Source: Pelecanus crispus (Eukaryota; Chordata; Aves; Pelecaniformes; Pelecanidae). From it: a stretch of DNA of 64,000 bases. The DNA is taken from contig NC_134652.1 of the NCBI RefSeq assembly GCF_030463565.1, positions 16,345,397-16,409,396 of the forward strand, read 5' to 3'. The notes beneath the pieces are model-generated. The model searched no databases, was not told where the DNA came from, and saw only the letters and a program-made list of their open reading frames with translations. The position numbers and the translations under genes are program-made. Positions 1 to 9,950 of this stretch are shown here, piece by piece; the first letter of the stretch is position 1; every line of letters begins with the position of its first letter.

Positions 1-16
1 AAATAAAAGCAATTAC

Positions 17-114
17 CCGCTTCCTCCACAGAGTACATTTCTCGCCAGAACATCCTGTGCTTGTAGTCATCCTTTGGAGCATACAGGTATGTATTTAGTC
101 CCCACTTCTGAAGC
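17..114 (-). CDS. OGA: OGA coding exon 3
   Basis: 98 nt, encoding [18 protein letters not shown] then [14 protein letters not shown] plus one base. The acceptor is TTTATAG| at 116-115 and the donor G|GTAATT at 16-15. The APKDD Lys is the conserved substrate-contacting residue of GH84 O-GlcNAcases. The two introns of 313 bp (115-427) and 3.8 kb flank exon 2. Confidence 0.95.
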
Positions 115-3100
115 CTATAAACATTGGAAAAAAGCCTTCATTGGGAGAATAGTCCACAAATGCAGGAATTCTATGTTTTACTTGATCTGATTTTTTTTTC
201 TTCATTGAACATTGAGTTATACTATTAAGTCACAATAACTTTACGCACAAGTGATATTGGCCAAATTTGTTTTAGGCAAGATGGAAAAGTGAATATGAGC
301 CCCCAAGAATATCGATATTGGGCAAAAAGCTACTCTAGGTTAGAATAATAAATCTTTTCAGGCTTAAGTAGAAGAATATTATTGTACTGTGATGGAATGT
401 GCTGCAGTAAGAGGAAGCATGACTTGCCTTCTAAAAAGTTCTTTCCTCTGTTCCATAACCCAAGGTCTTCCATAAAATCCTACGGGAAACAAGATTAAAG
501 TTATCCAGTTAGATGTTAGACTATACCTGCTCCAAGCAACATTACATTACAACCCACTGTTTTCTTCCTCTTCTGCTACATTCATCAAAAAGCTTCCCAA
601 ACCAGAAAGGGGGAAAAAACAAACCCCAACCTAGTTAGACAGCATTAGGGAAGTGTAATAACCGCAACTAATCTAAATTTAAAATACAATTTAACTTATT
701 TCATTTCTTATGATCTAAGGTCTTATCATTTTGGCCACGGAAGCAATTAATTTTCAGAACCCAAACTGTATTCCTGAGCATACGCCCTTGACAAGTCAAG
801 TCAGCATTATTATAACAGCAGGCTGAACAGTCATAACCTAATTAAACTATCACTCCAGACACCTACAAAATAGATTTGATTGTAATGTGAACACTGAAGA
901 CACTTGTAAATATTTACGAGCTAAAAAATGCTTAACAGTGGTACAGATTAGAGTGCTAAATACACACACAGAGTATATAAACACATACTGAGGTAGATGA
1001 TGTGTAATTAAAAAAAAATGCACAAGTGAGTCAACAAAATGCTTAGGATTTCATTCCTTTTGTTCAGTTTAATAGGCTTCTCATCAAAATCAACTTACCA
1101 GCTGGTACCTTACTTTATAATTCCCACTTCTTTACAAGCTAAGACTATATCTTTGAATAATTATATAAAAGCATCTACAAAAGTGATTTTAGAATAATGT
1201 ATATTCAAAGTCATGGAATTCCATGGAAATTGTAACTACTTCTGGCTTTAAATCTAATCCTTACATTCTAGAAACATAATACTTTAAAAAGCACTCTCAA
1301 TGCACTCTTAGTCAAGTAAATTCACTTAGACCTATGTGCAAACAGTTCAACCACAAGTGGGCACTTCAAAACAAAGCTTCAGCTTGGCAGTCTGTGCAAA
1401 GACCAGAGACTAAAATAACACTGAAATTTAATAAGCTCTTATTTTCAAACAGCATGGCCACTCAGCGATGAATGATGCTCCTAATACACAAAGCTCACAA
1501 GTCCCCACAGAACACCAGTTCAAAAGGTAGACAATATCATCATTTCCAGAGCTATTCACCACTGTAAATCTGTAAATCTTTGGTCTCACAGAGGTCAAAA
1601 ACACCCTCCTACCACCTTTCAAACTCAAAACTGATGCAAAGGAAGCATTTTCTATCTATTAACAAGTATTTCAGTTACCTGTTAAGTGAACAAGCTCTTT
1701 TAAAAAGCTTAAAGCAGGCTCAAGTTTTAAAAATTAGTCTCTCAAAGACTGATCTTAGACTAATTGGCACCACGAAGTGGCAAAGCCGAGTAACTGCTAC
1801 TCCTCACAAACCGCAAAGTGACAAACGGAGGACAGTTAAACAGAGGAACAAACAAGACAGCCGTTGCACAGCATGAAAACCTCCCAGTTTATCTCACCAA
1901 GGACAAATTTCTCATTTTCACTAGCGTTACCTAATTCTGACTGATGCTGCCCGGAGGAAGCTCAAGAACCCACAAAAAGAATGAAATATTGCGATAACTA
2001 ATGAATACCACCTATGTCTCATAATTCATTCAGAAAACTTTTGCTTTAGCTATGATACTACTGTTTCAGACCTACTAGCCTAAAGCAGAGCAGGGGCCTA
2101 CTATAAAAAAAAAAAAAGAAAATCAGATAACAAAAACTAATTAAATAAGACTGAAGAGAACATGGTAATCTGAAGCGATACTTTTCCATCTGTCACCACA
2201 TTTCTTAGATTACTAACGTCACCAGTTGATGACAATTCTTGGATCTTTCTGTCCAACTGAAAATCGACCTGGTTTTGTATTACTCCCGCAAGACTATGTG
2301 TCAGGTTAACACAAAGTCAACAGATCATGCCAAATACCTCATCCCAGTTACCACACTCTCCATCACTAAAAGCCAGGACATCCTGGAGGCAGAGCACTGA
2401 AGCTTTGCATCCAGTACTCTCTTACATCTTATTACTCCCCAAAACAGTGAATTTGATACCTGTCCATAAGCTCTTCACATTCTTAGAGTGCGCACCCAGT
2501 ATTGTCGCCCAGTATTTGGCCAATCCCGCCCCCCCCGCCCATTTTCTACAAACCCTCCATCTCATTGCTTCAATCTCACCATACCTCTAGTCTGTGCTAA
2601 CCGCTGCACTATGTTTAAGTATTTATCTACTCTTCTGAAGTTAATCCCTCTTACCCCTATAATTCTCTTGAGTCACGAAAGAAACAGATGTTTTCACCCA
2701 CTACTTTTACCTCATTCACCACAACAGTTTGTTTTTCTGTTGTTGTTGTTGGGTTTTTTGTTTGGGTTGGTTTTTTGGGTTTGGTTTTTTTTTTTTTTTA
2801 AAAAACTCCCCTATTCCCTTTTTTCCTGTACACATATTAATGTTAGACTGGTAACGCCTAACTAGTGTTAGACTGCTTCACTGGGCAGAAGCCATTTTCT
2901 TGCTTTGTTTTATGCACAGTACAGTCAAGAACACCTGCACCAAAATATACATAGAGGCAATCAACAATGTAACTAAGATGACAGGAAAAATTATTATGGT
3001 ATACGCAATGGTTCCAATATAAACCTGGACAAACAGGTAATCCACAGTCAAGATGCATCAGCAGGAACATGAGAAAACATGCTGTTACAATCTGCATTTC

Positions 3101-4496
3101 TGTTTACTGTTACCTGTCTCCAAACTTTCAATTTAGCATCTATCTTCACAGAATTAAGTCTGTTAAAGTGAAGACATCTCTCTCCATATTGACTGTATTT
3201 AAGCCCCAGTAAGTGTTAAAAAACAAAGGCATTAACTGGGCCTAGCACACTTCACACAGTGATATTTGCAGAAGCCAAATGGTCTTTTCTTTTTAAGATA
3301 TGAACAAGAGGTATTCTGCAAGCAATGAAGATACTGACTTTGATAAACTGCCTGTTTCCCTCTCCATTCCATCTGTTAATCATTTTGTTCCCCTACTGGA
3401 GATTCATTATAGGTACAGAAATAATAGCAGTCTGCAGGAATTTAGAACAAGTCTAAACCAACTGTTATGTTGGGAATAAACCATTTTTCTTCCCGGCTTT
3501 CAACCATCTACCTTAACTGACCTGTCAGAAATGCAGATAAATTCTGTAGGAATACAAAAGAGTCCCTTTATTCTGCAGCTTCTGCAACAATTTAAACCTT
3601 TTAATGCTGCAGCTATGCCAAAAGACAGAAGAACACTGTTCTACATCACAATTTTAATTGTGGTAAGCTACAACACTTTAGAGACCAGGGAGCATTTAAT
3701 ATTAATTCTGGAACAGATGTCTATGGATCACCTATTCCCTACCCAGGAAACCGAATCTGAGCCGCTGGCACGCGCAGGAAGAGCATGTACAGCTGGGATA
3801 ATCGCACAGTAGCTCTTCTCTCTCTCCCCTACCTCCCCCTTTAGACACGTACTAGCGAGGGAGCCACGGCACTGCCTCAGCCTGCATTAGGAATCATCGG
3901 CCCGCTGGGGGTGCCAGGCCTGCCCTCACCCCGCCGAACAGCTGCCATCAAAGGGCACTCCCTGCTAGCGAGCCGCTTCCAGCACAAGCCCCAGGGGCAG
4001 CAGCCCCGCCCGGGAGCCGCGGCTCCCCCCCGCCCTCTCTAGCGGAGGGAGCCCCGGCCAAGAACCGCGCACCACCCTGCTCGCAGAGCGGGCTCCTCCG
4101 GGCGTCGCGCTGGGCCGGGGAGGAGACAGGGAACAGCAGCGCCAGCTGAGACCAGTGTCGTCGCCCCCCCAGTCTCCCACAGATACCGACCCCTCCAAAT
4201 ACCCCCACTCTCCCGGTCGTGGTGCCCCCCGCCCCCCCGGAACACAGACCCGTCCTTCCACGCCCCCGGTCCCCCCGGGATACCAGACCCCCCCTCCGAG
4301 AGCTCTTACCTTCGACGACGCCGCAGAGGAAGCGGCGGGAGCCCAGCGCAGTCTCCGTCTCGGTGTCGGTTTCCTCGCCCCCCGGGACCGGCGCCGCGGC
4401 GGCGCCCGGCGGCTCTAAGGGAGCGCCGGGCACTCCGGCCGGGTTGGGGCTGCCTTGGGGCTCCTCCAGCGCCGCCTGCCCCTCCTTCTGCACCAT
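17..4496 (-). CDS. OGA: OGA (protein O-GlcNAcase), first three coding exons; gene continues beyond the left edge
   Basis: OGA removes O-linked N-acetylglucosamine from nuclear and cytosolic proteins. The coding join on the minus strand is 4496-4310, 479-428 and 114-17, giving about 112 residues: a low-complexity Ala/Pro/Glu N-terminus beginning [13 protein letters not shown], then the start of the GH84 catalytic domain ([16 protein letters not shown], later [16 protein letters not shown]). By family knowledge the Gly of GFYGRPW (residue 63 here, 67 in human) and the Lys of APKDD (94 here, 98 in human) line the active site; both are present at a constant offset of four. Catalytic Asp-Asp, linker and acetyltransferase-like regions lie outside the window. 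Exon phases 1, 2 and 1 are consistent across the three exons. The start has a strong context (A at -3, G at +4). Intron 2 uses a GC donor. Confidence 0.96.
428..479 (-). CDS. OGA: OGA coding exon 2
   Basis: 52 nt, encoding [16 protein letters not shown] plus two bases of the next Arg codon. The acceptor reads GTAG|GA at 480-481. The donor reads AGAAG|GCAAGT, a GC rather than GT splice site, required because the next exon begins with the single base G that completes the Arg codon. Using the nearby GT would shift the frame. Confidence 0.95.
480..4309 (-). other. OGA: OGA intron 1
   Basis: 3.8 kb between exons 1 and 2. It is AT-rich from 480 to about 3850 and turns sharply GC-rich in the last 450 bp, which belong to the CpG island. 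It contains an imperfect T/G-rich run (2735-2802) and a short A-run near 2106. No further exon is supported. Confidence 0.85.
2735..2802. repeat. T/G-rich low-complexity tract
   Basis: A run of TTG trinucleotides passes into mixed G/T blocks and ends in a poly-T stretch of about 15. It sits inside OGA intron 1. Confidence 0.8.
4310..4496 (-). CDS. OGA: OGA coding exon 1
   Basis: 187 nt: 62 codons plus the first base of a split Gly codon. It encodes the MVQKEG start, an Ala/Pro/Glu/Thr-rich stretch, then RRFLCGVVE. The donor on the minus strand reads GAAG|GTAAGAG at 4309-4308. The N-terminal low-complexity segment is typical of vertebrate OGA and is not part of the catalytic fold. Confidence 0.96.
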
Positions 4497-4891
4497 CCTG
4501 CCGCCCGCCGCCAGGACCCCCGCTCGCTGGGCCGGGCCGAGCCGAGCCAACCCGAGTCCCTCCTCTGCTCTCTCCACAACCCCTTTGTCTCCGCCGCTCC
4601 GGGCCGCCGCTGCTTCCTGTTTACGGGGCCCTGCGCCTGCGCGGGGAACCGGCCCCAACCGGTCGGCACCGCTCTGCCCGCAGCCGCCCCGCTCGGAGAC
4701 GCGCAGAGGAACCGCCGCGGGGGCCAGGGAAGCTGCTACCTCCGCGGGGAGGAACGACGTGGGGCCGCCACGGCCTAGCGGCCCCCCCCGCCGCGCTGCC
4801 GGGACCGCGCCACTCGAGCGGGAACAAGGGACTGAGGAGAGGGAGTTACCTCAGGGGGCGGGCGGGCGGGCGGAGGGGGCGCGGGCTCAGG

Positions 4892-5171
4892 GCGCATGCG
4901 CGGGGCGCGGGAGGGCACGCACTGCGCCTGCTCGGGAGGCCGGCGGGGGGAGGGGCGAGGCGGCGGCCGGTCCGGGCGCCTGCGCGGAGCGTGTGGGTGC
5001 CGGCGGCGCATGCGCAGAAGGCGCCGGGGCAGGGGCGAGGCGGCAGCGGGGCAGCACGCAGGTGCGGGCTGGGGGAGGGCGCATGCGCCGTGGTCTTTGT
5101 GTAGGGAAGCGGCGCGGGGGGCAGGGTGGGGGGTGGGAAGTGGAGTGTTTACTTCGGCTCTGCGCATGCGC
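4892..5171. promoter_or_regulatory. Cluster of four palindromic NRF1-type sites
   Basis: GCGCATGCGC occurs exactly at 4892-4901, 5006-5015, 5079-5088 and 5162-5171, and related TGCGC..GCGC half-palindromes lie between. This is the known consensus core of NRF1 (nuclear respiratory factor 1). The sites lie 0.4-0.7 kb upstream of the OGA ATG, so they may be around or just upstream of the start sites. Confidence 0.75.
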
Positions 5172-5224
5172 CTCGGCGGGCAGCGCGCGGAAGCCGCGCC
5201 TGCGCGGGGCCGGAGGCAGCGCGG

Positions 5225-5345
5225 GCTCCCTTGAGGCCTGACCTACTTCTCGCGGCGCTGTCAGGGCCCCGCAAGCTAAGCAGGGCCTCTGGGGGCCGCG
5301 GCGCGGATGGGAGACCGAGCTGCAGGGTCCCTGCCGCAGGATGGG
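5225..5345 (+). pseudogene. 5S-rRNA-like remnant (5S pseudogene or head of a 5S-derived SINE)
   Basis: Two exact 13-mers of vertebrate 5S rRNA occur in order: AAGCTAAGCAGGG at 5273-5285 and GGATGGGAGACCG at 5305-5317. They are separated by 19 bases, the same spacing as in 5S rRNA. These are the internal pol III control elements (box A/intermediate element and box C). The flanks and the 19-base middle have diverged, and no T-run terminator follows closely. The element could be a processed 5S copy or the 5S-derived head of a SINE3/AmnSINE-type element; boundaries are estimated from 5S length. Confidence 0.7.
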
Positions 5346-6149
5346 GTACAGCCGCCCCCTCCCTCCTAGCACAGCCCGGCTGATGCTGCACTCGCAGATG
5401 TTTCCACGCTTGGAAGGGGCTTCAGGGACGCTGACGGACGGAGTGCGAAGCTGAGATCATCTCAGTGAATCAGAGAAGGGGCCAGAGGTCGGCTGGCTTC
5501 TCGCCGGGAGAAGCTCCAGCTGCATGGCAGCATGTGGGGCTGGGAGCAGCGGGCCCCCAGCGGGACCACAGGGCTGGGCAGGCGGCCTCCCGGGGGGCTC
5601 TGCAGAGAGGGGCAGCGAGGTAATCCTGCCAGCCCACCCGGCGCTGCGGAGGCCACGGCAGCTAACAGGAAACCAGGGAGCAAAAAAGCTGCTGGAAACC
5701 CTGGCTTGCGAGGGAGGGCTGGAGAAAGCCTGCCGACATCGCAGCAGCCACATCACATTTCAGCCAAAACTGGGGGAAAAAAAAAACAAAAAAAAAACCC
5801 CTAAGGAAAGCTCTGATTAAAAATCCCCTGCAGATTTGGACACTGTTCACTGCTACCCAGCTCACTCAGCTTTCCCAAAGCCCTCCCTTGCATTTTTGAA
5901 GTCTGTTTCTTGCTCTTCAAGCTTATTTCTACTGATGATGTTTTGGCATGATGAGAAACCTAAGAGGGCTGTGTTCCTGGCTCCATCTATACCCCTGCTC
6001 AGGAAGCTGCAGCAGAGACCCTGGCCAAGGAGCATCTCTAGTTACCATCACATCCAATTTAAAGCTTTCAAAGAGCAAAAATAGCAATTGTACTGCTACC
6101 CCTAAATAGTAAATAGCTAAATTTATTAATATGTAACAAGACTTTACAG

Positions 6150-6680
6150 AAGGGTTAGAGAGGAGAAATGCACAGAATTTGGGTGGAAAACACGCAGTGC
6201 TCTCATACCACCGTATGTGGAGTTGGACAGTTGGCTGCTAGGTCAGAAGGGACCCTGAAGCAGGCTCGCACTCACAGCTTTGATCATCCCAAAATAATCC
6301 TGCAGTGACAATTCCCCCAGTGTTAGGAGCTCAGCCTTGTACAAGATGGTTGTGTTTCTAGGCAGTATTCAGGATGCTGGTGTGAATCACTGCCCCAGGC
6401 TACAGCTGTTTTCCCACATAACTATTCTTTTTTTCCTCTGAAAGCTGGGAAAAAAGATGGCTTGAAACAACACAAGGCTGCCCTTTTCCAAGGACCCATC
6501 AGCTCTTACCTCCATTCTCAGCACCCATCAACTTTGCCGTTACCCCCCCTTAAATGTCACATCCTAACAAGGGACACCTGGTCCCAAACCTTGCCTCACA
6601 CAGCAACCTCCATAACAAGCTGAAGACACATGTGGGGCAACTGAGCCAATCCTCCCTGCCCTCAGCCCCTTCCCCGAGGG
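6150..6680. repeat. Diverged direct repeat, copy 1
   Basis: It matches copy 2 in order through several blocks: a GGTTAGAG..GAGAAAT..CA opening, a GTTTCTAGGCAG block, a CCTTTTCCAAGGACC block, and CAAGGGACACCTGGTCCCAA followed by CATAACAAGCTGA near 6568-6622. Offset to copy 2 is about 875-930 bp. Confidence 0.7.
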
Positions 6681-7024
6681 CCTGCCCTAGGAGGGAAGCT
6701 AAGCAGAGATTATTTTTTGGCTCCCAGGGGATCAGCCGCCCCCCCACCCCCTAGCTAGCAGCAACAGTCACTGCATGAACCTATTCCCATTTGGTGCCAA
6801 AAGATTATGGCAGCATTTGAAGGCTGAGTGAGCCCCACAGAACCCTTTTTCCCCTTGTCACCCCAGTTCCTTTTCTGCTTTTCACCTTGAGGAGAGGGAC
6901 CCAAGGGACCCTGTCGGTGGCTCACAGCATCCCTATGCCATAAGACAGCAAGTCAAGCCCATGGATGGCATCGCCCAAAATAGCAACCAGCCAAGCAGAG
7001 CTCTCAGGGGACAGGGTATGCCAG

Positions 7025-7605
7025 GAAGGGTGGTTAGAGGGGAAAATTCACTCAGGCCTATTCGTACTGCTGTACATGGACCCAGGTGATCACTAGCAGG
7101 TTAAAGAGGTCCCTGGGGAGTCAGAGGCTTTGGAAAAAGCAGACTCACAACTTTCCTAGTCCAAGGATGGCAATTGCCTCCATAGCCACAGCCCATCCTT
7201 TTAAAATGTTTGTGTCTCCAGGCAGCTCTTTGTATTAAGCTTTCAGTTCCTGGACCACAGATTGCATAATGCTGGAGGGTGTCATTGTCCCACATCAGGT
7301 CCATTACCCTGTTTTTCTGCCATTTTCTTACTTACCTGCTTCTTTTTTCCTCTTTGTTTTGCTTCAAGCCATTTTTCCAAGGACCAGTGATTGCCCATCA
7401 GTTCATGTCCCTAAGAAAAACCCCTTTCCAGTCCACACCCACCTCTTCAAGGTGGTAGCTGAGCATATTCCTGTTAGCTCAGCCTTAAATACCCCATCCT
7501 TACAAGGGACACCTGGTCCCAAGCTCCATTTCACCCAGCAGCTCTCATGACAAGCTGATAACACACCTGACAGCCCCGCTCCTGAGACCTGACATGCTTG
7601 GTGTA
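7025..7605. repeat. Diverged direct repeat, copy 2
   Basis: It carries the same ordered blocks as copy 1, including an exact CAAGGGACACCTGGTCCCAA at about 7503-7522 and CATGACAAGCTGATAACACA after it. The pair is either a local tandem duplication or two copies of an old, unidentified interspersed repeat. Confidence 0.7.
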
Positions 7606-7890
7606 AGACCTCGTTAGCCTAACGCCTGCAGCCTCTTAGCAGGGGAAAAACTGTATTTATGGGGCCATCAATGGCAAGGCCAGGCAGTTCGGGACCCTGG
7701 CCAGCCCAGTGCACACCCTGTCACCCATGCAACCTCCCAGAGCACCCATGCAGTGCACCCTACAGCTGCAGCACCCCAAAAAGTCTGCCAACCCTCTGCA
7801 GAGACCCTCAGCCCCTATGTCCCCTGCCCCCCTAGACAGCTGACAGAGGCAAAGAGATAACAGTGGTGTGCATAGCGATTGTGGTTAGAT

Positions 7891-7896
7891 TTTATT
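7891..7896 (-). terminator. KCNIP2: Distal poly(A) signal of KCNIP2
   Basis: AATAAA on the minus strand (TTTATT on plus), directly preceded by an A-run and AU-rich sequence. Predicted cleavage is near 7870-7880. Confidence 0.6.
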
Positions 7897-9459
7897 GTCT
7901 TTTTTTTTTTTTTTAACCCATATTATTGTTATAATACAAAATATACAGACTGGAGATGCCAAGCGGGTTGTGGGTCACCATGCCCCGGGGCTGGGGGTCA
8001 CGCCATGCGACCTGCAGTGTGAGGGAGGAGGCAGCATCTGCTCTGCGTGGCAGGGGACAGTGGGTACCCCAGAGAGCCTGGGTGGAGGAGGACAGGGGAG
8101 AAGGAGACAGGAGGAGTAAGGATTGGGATACCTGCCCTCCCACCCTTGGGAGACTGCAGGTGGGAGCTCGGCCCCATGGCAAACCCAGGAACAGGACTGT
8201 GAGATGAACAATGTGTTGAATGAACCTAAAAAACACATCACGTCTGCACGGGCTGGGCCAGGGATGGTCCCGCTGGGGAGCAGCCCCGTCGCTTTGGCTC
8301 AGGGCCCCGGCAGGGGGTTTCTAACAGCTCCGACACCAGGGGCTCAGCCTGGGTCTGGGGCCCATCCCAGCATGGGTACTGGCCTTGCTCACCCCTTCCC
8401 CATTGATCCCGGACACCACAGCTCAGGCCAGCCCCGACCGCCCTCGGCTGCTAAGGATGCGGAGGCTGGAGCAGCAGAGCCGAGGCTGCCGGGGCTGGGT
8501 GCATTCCCAATGCCCGTGGGATTGCACAGAGGGGCTTCTGGGGTTAGTGTGGGCTCATTAGCCCATGGGCATCACTTCCCCAGCTAGGACTTGGAGGGCT
8601 ATGTGGGCAGGACGGGCCTGCCTACACACACCCAGCTCTGAGGAGCTGTTGGTGATAAAGATGTGGGGAGCCCCAGGATGCTGGCTCCATCCCCGAGGTC
8701 CTCAGGCAGGCTCTCACCTCGGGGGCATGGCCGCACCAGGAGAAGGGGCTGAGCCCACCCTGCCCCAAGGTGAGCCTCCAGCCCGCCGGCAGCACAGCAA
8801 TGACCCCTGGCTGTCCCCAGCCTTGACTTTCTCCTCACCTCTCTGCCACATTGCTCACTCCCTGACCCCCGCCAGCAGCGGGTGGGCTGGGACGGGTTGG
8901 GGCATGGGAGCAGGGGAAGGTCAGCAGCAAACGATGCCGGGAGCCATGGCTGTGAGACCCAAGGGCCAGGGTGGCTGCTGGAGCCCAGCACACCTCCCCC
9001 ATGCCCTCAGGGTGGGTGGGAAGGGTGTCTCTCCATCGGAGCCCCAAAGTGGGTCCCTGAGGTCCCCTGTGTGCCAGCATCCCAAACTCGAGCGACAGGG
9101 GTTGAGAATGCAGCTCCCCCTCCCAGCCCAGCATCCTCCATCCTGTGCAACCAGTGCCACAAGAAGGCACCTTGGGGTCCCTTTCGTCTCCCCCCTCCCC
9201 AAGTCAGGATGAGCCTCCTAGGTCTAACTGGGCCCCACCCGGGGATCAGGGGCTGCTCCCCACAGCTCGTGCAGCAATGAACCCTGAGTGCCCATGCGGC
9301 TGCCTTCTCCAGGCACGGCCCCTCTGCCCACCCACTGGCCCAGGGGCTGGGCAAGGAGGGCAGCCAGCGGCTCATGGCCAACGCACCAGACACGCTCCCC
9401 ATGGCAGCACACGTCCGGGGCAGGGGAGGAAGCTGAGGAGCTGGTGCCTGTTGCAAGAC

Positions 9460-9465
9460 TTTATT
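9460..9465 (-). terminator. KCNIP2: Proximal poly(A) signal of KCNIP2
   Basis: AATAAA on the minus strand 438 bases after the stop codon. The downstream flank is not strongly GU-rich, so it may be weaker than the distal signal. Confidence 0.5.
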
Positions 9466-9902
9466 GGTTTCTAGACATCATCGCTGGAGGGTTCGGGCTG
9501 GAGCTGGTGCTGGGGGCTCCCGGAGCTGGGGAGGATCAGGGGTGGGGGAGCCATGGCTGCATGGGGTGCTGTGCACAGGGGAAGCCTCTATCACAGCCCA
9601 AGGCTATGGCTTCCCTGCCAGGAACAGGTGCAGGGAGGTCCATCCAGGCTAAACGCTCGCCCCGTGCCAGCTGTGCCCATGCTCCGATGTCCGGGAGCAC
9701 CTGCTTGGGATCCCCTGAGGAAAGCGGAGCTGCCCCAGGGGGAAGGGAAGATCCCTGCACCGATCACGTCTCCAGAAAGGGAGGCCCCTTCCCGTGGGGG
9801 TGTCGGTGCAGCTGGCGGAGGGGAGGCTCGAAGGAAAAGTCGAGAGAGAAGCAGGTTCTGGGCCCAGTGGCAGGAGAGCTCGGCTGGAGGCAGGTCCAGG
9901 AA

Positions 9903-9950
9903 CTAAATCACGTTGTCAAAGAGCTGCATGGACCGCATGATGTTCTCGTC
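9903..9950 (-). CDS. KCNIP2: KCNIP2 exon 9, terminal coding exon
   Basis: 48 nt, encoding [15 protein letters not shown] and TAG. In KChIPs this C-terminal helix folds over the hydrophobic groove and is displaced by the Kv4 N-terminus. Confidence 0.96.
   Translation of the reverse strand, partial: DENIMRSMQLFDNVI

Larger units (their letters stand above)
3950..5420 (-). promoter_or_regulatory. OGA: CpG island / promoter region of OGA
   Basis: Dense CpG over about 1.5 kb spans OGA exon 1 and 900 bp upstream of its ATG. No convincing TATA box was seen, which fits a housekeeping gene with dispersed start sites. The transcription start cannot be placed from sequence alone. Long open frames here on both strands are by-products of GC-richness. 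Confidence 0.85.
5421..7874. other. Spacer between the OGA promoter and the KCNIP2 3' end
   Basis: No gene is supported. It holds an A-rich run near 5775-5803, two diverged direct repeats (6150-6680 and 7025-7605) and unremarkable sequence between. Composition is less GC-rich than either flank. Confidence 0.7.
7875..9902 (-). other. KCNIP2: KCNIP2 3' untranslated region (distal form)
   Basis: About 2 kb from the stop codon to just past the distal AATAAA. The last 80 bases before that signal are AU-rich (TGTATATTTTGTATTATAAC followed by a long A-run), as is usual at vertebrate 3' ends. A proximal AATAAA at 9460-9465 could give a short 3'UTR of about 450 nt. Open frames in this interval look fortuitous. 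Confidence 0.6.

Noticed and set aside
4219-5241. 340-codon plus-strand open frame at the OGA promoter
   Set aside because: Antisense to OGA exon 1 and the CpG island; low-complexity Arg/Gly/Ala translation.
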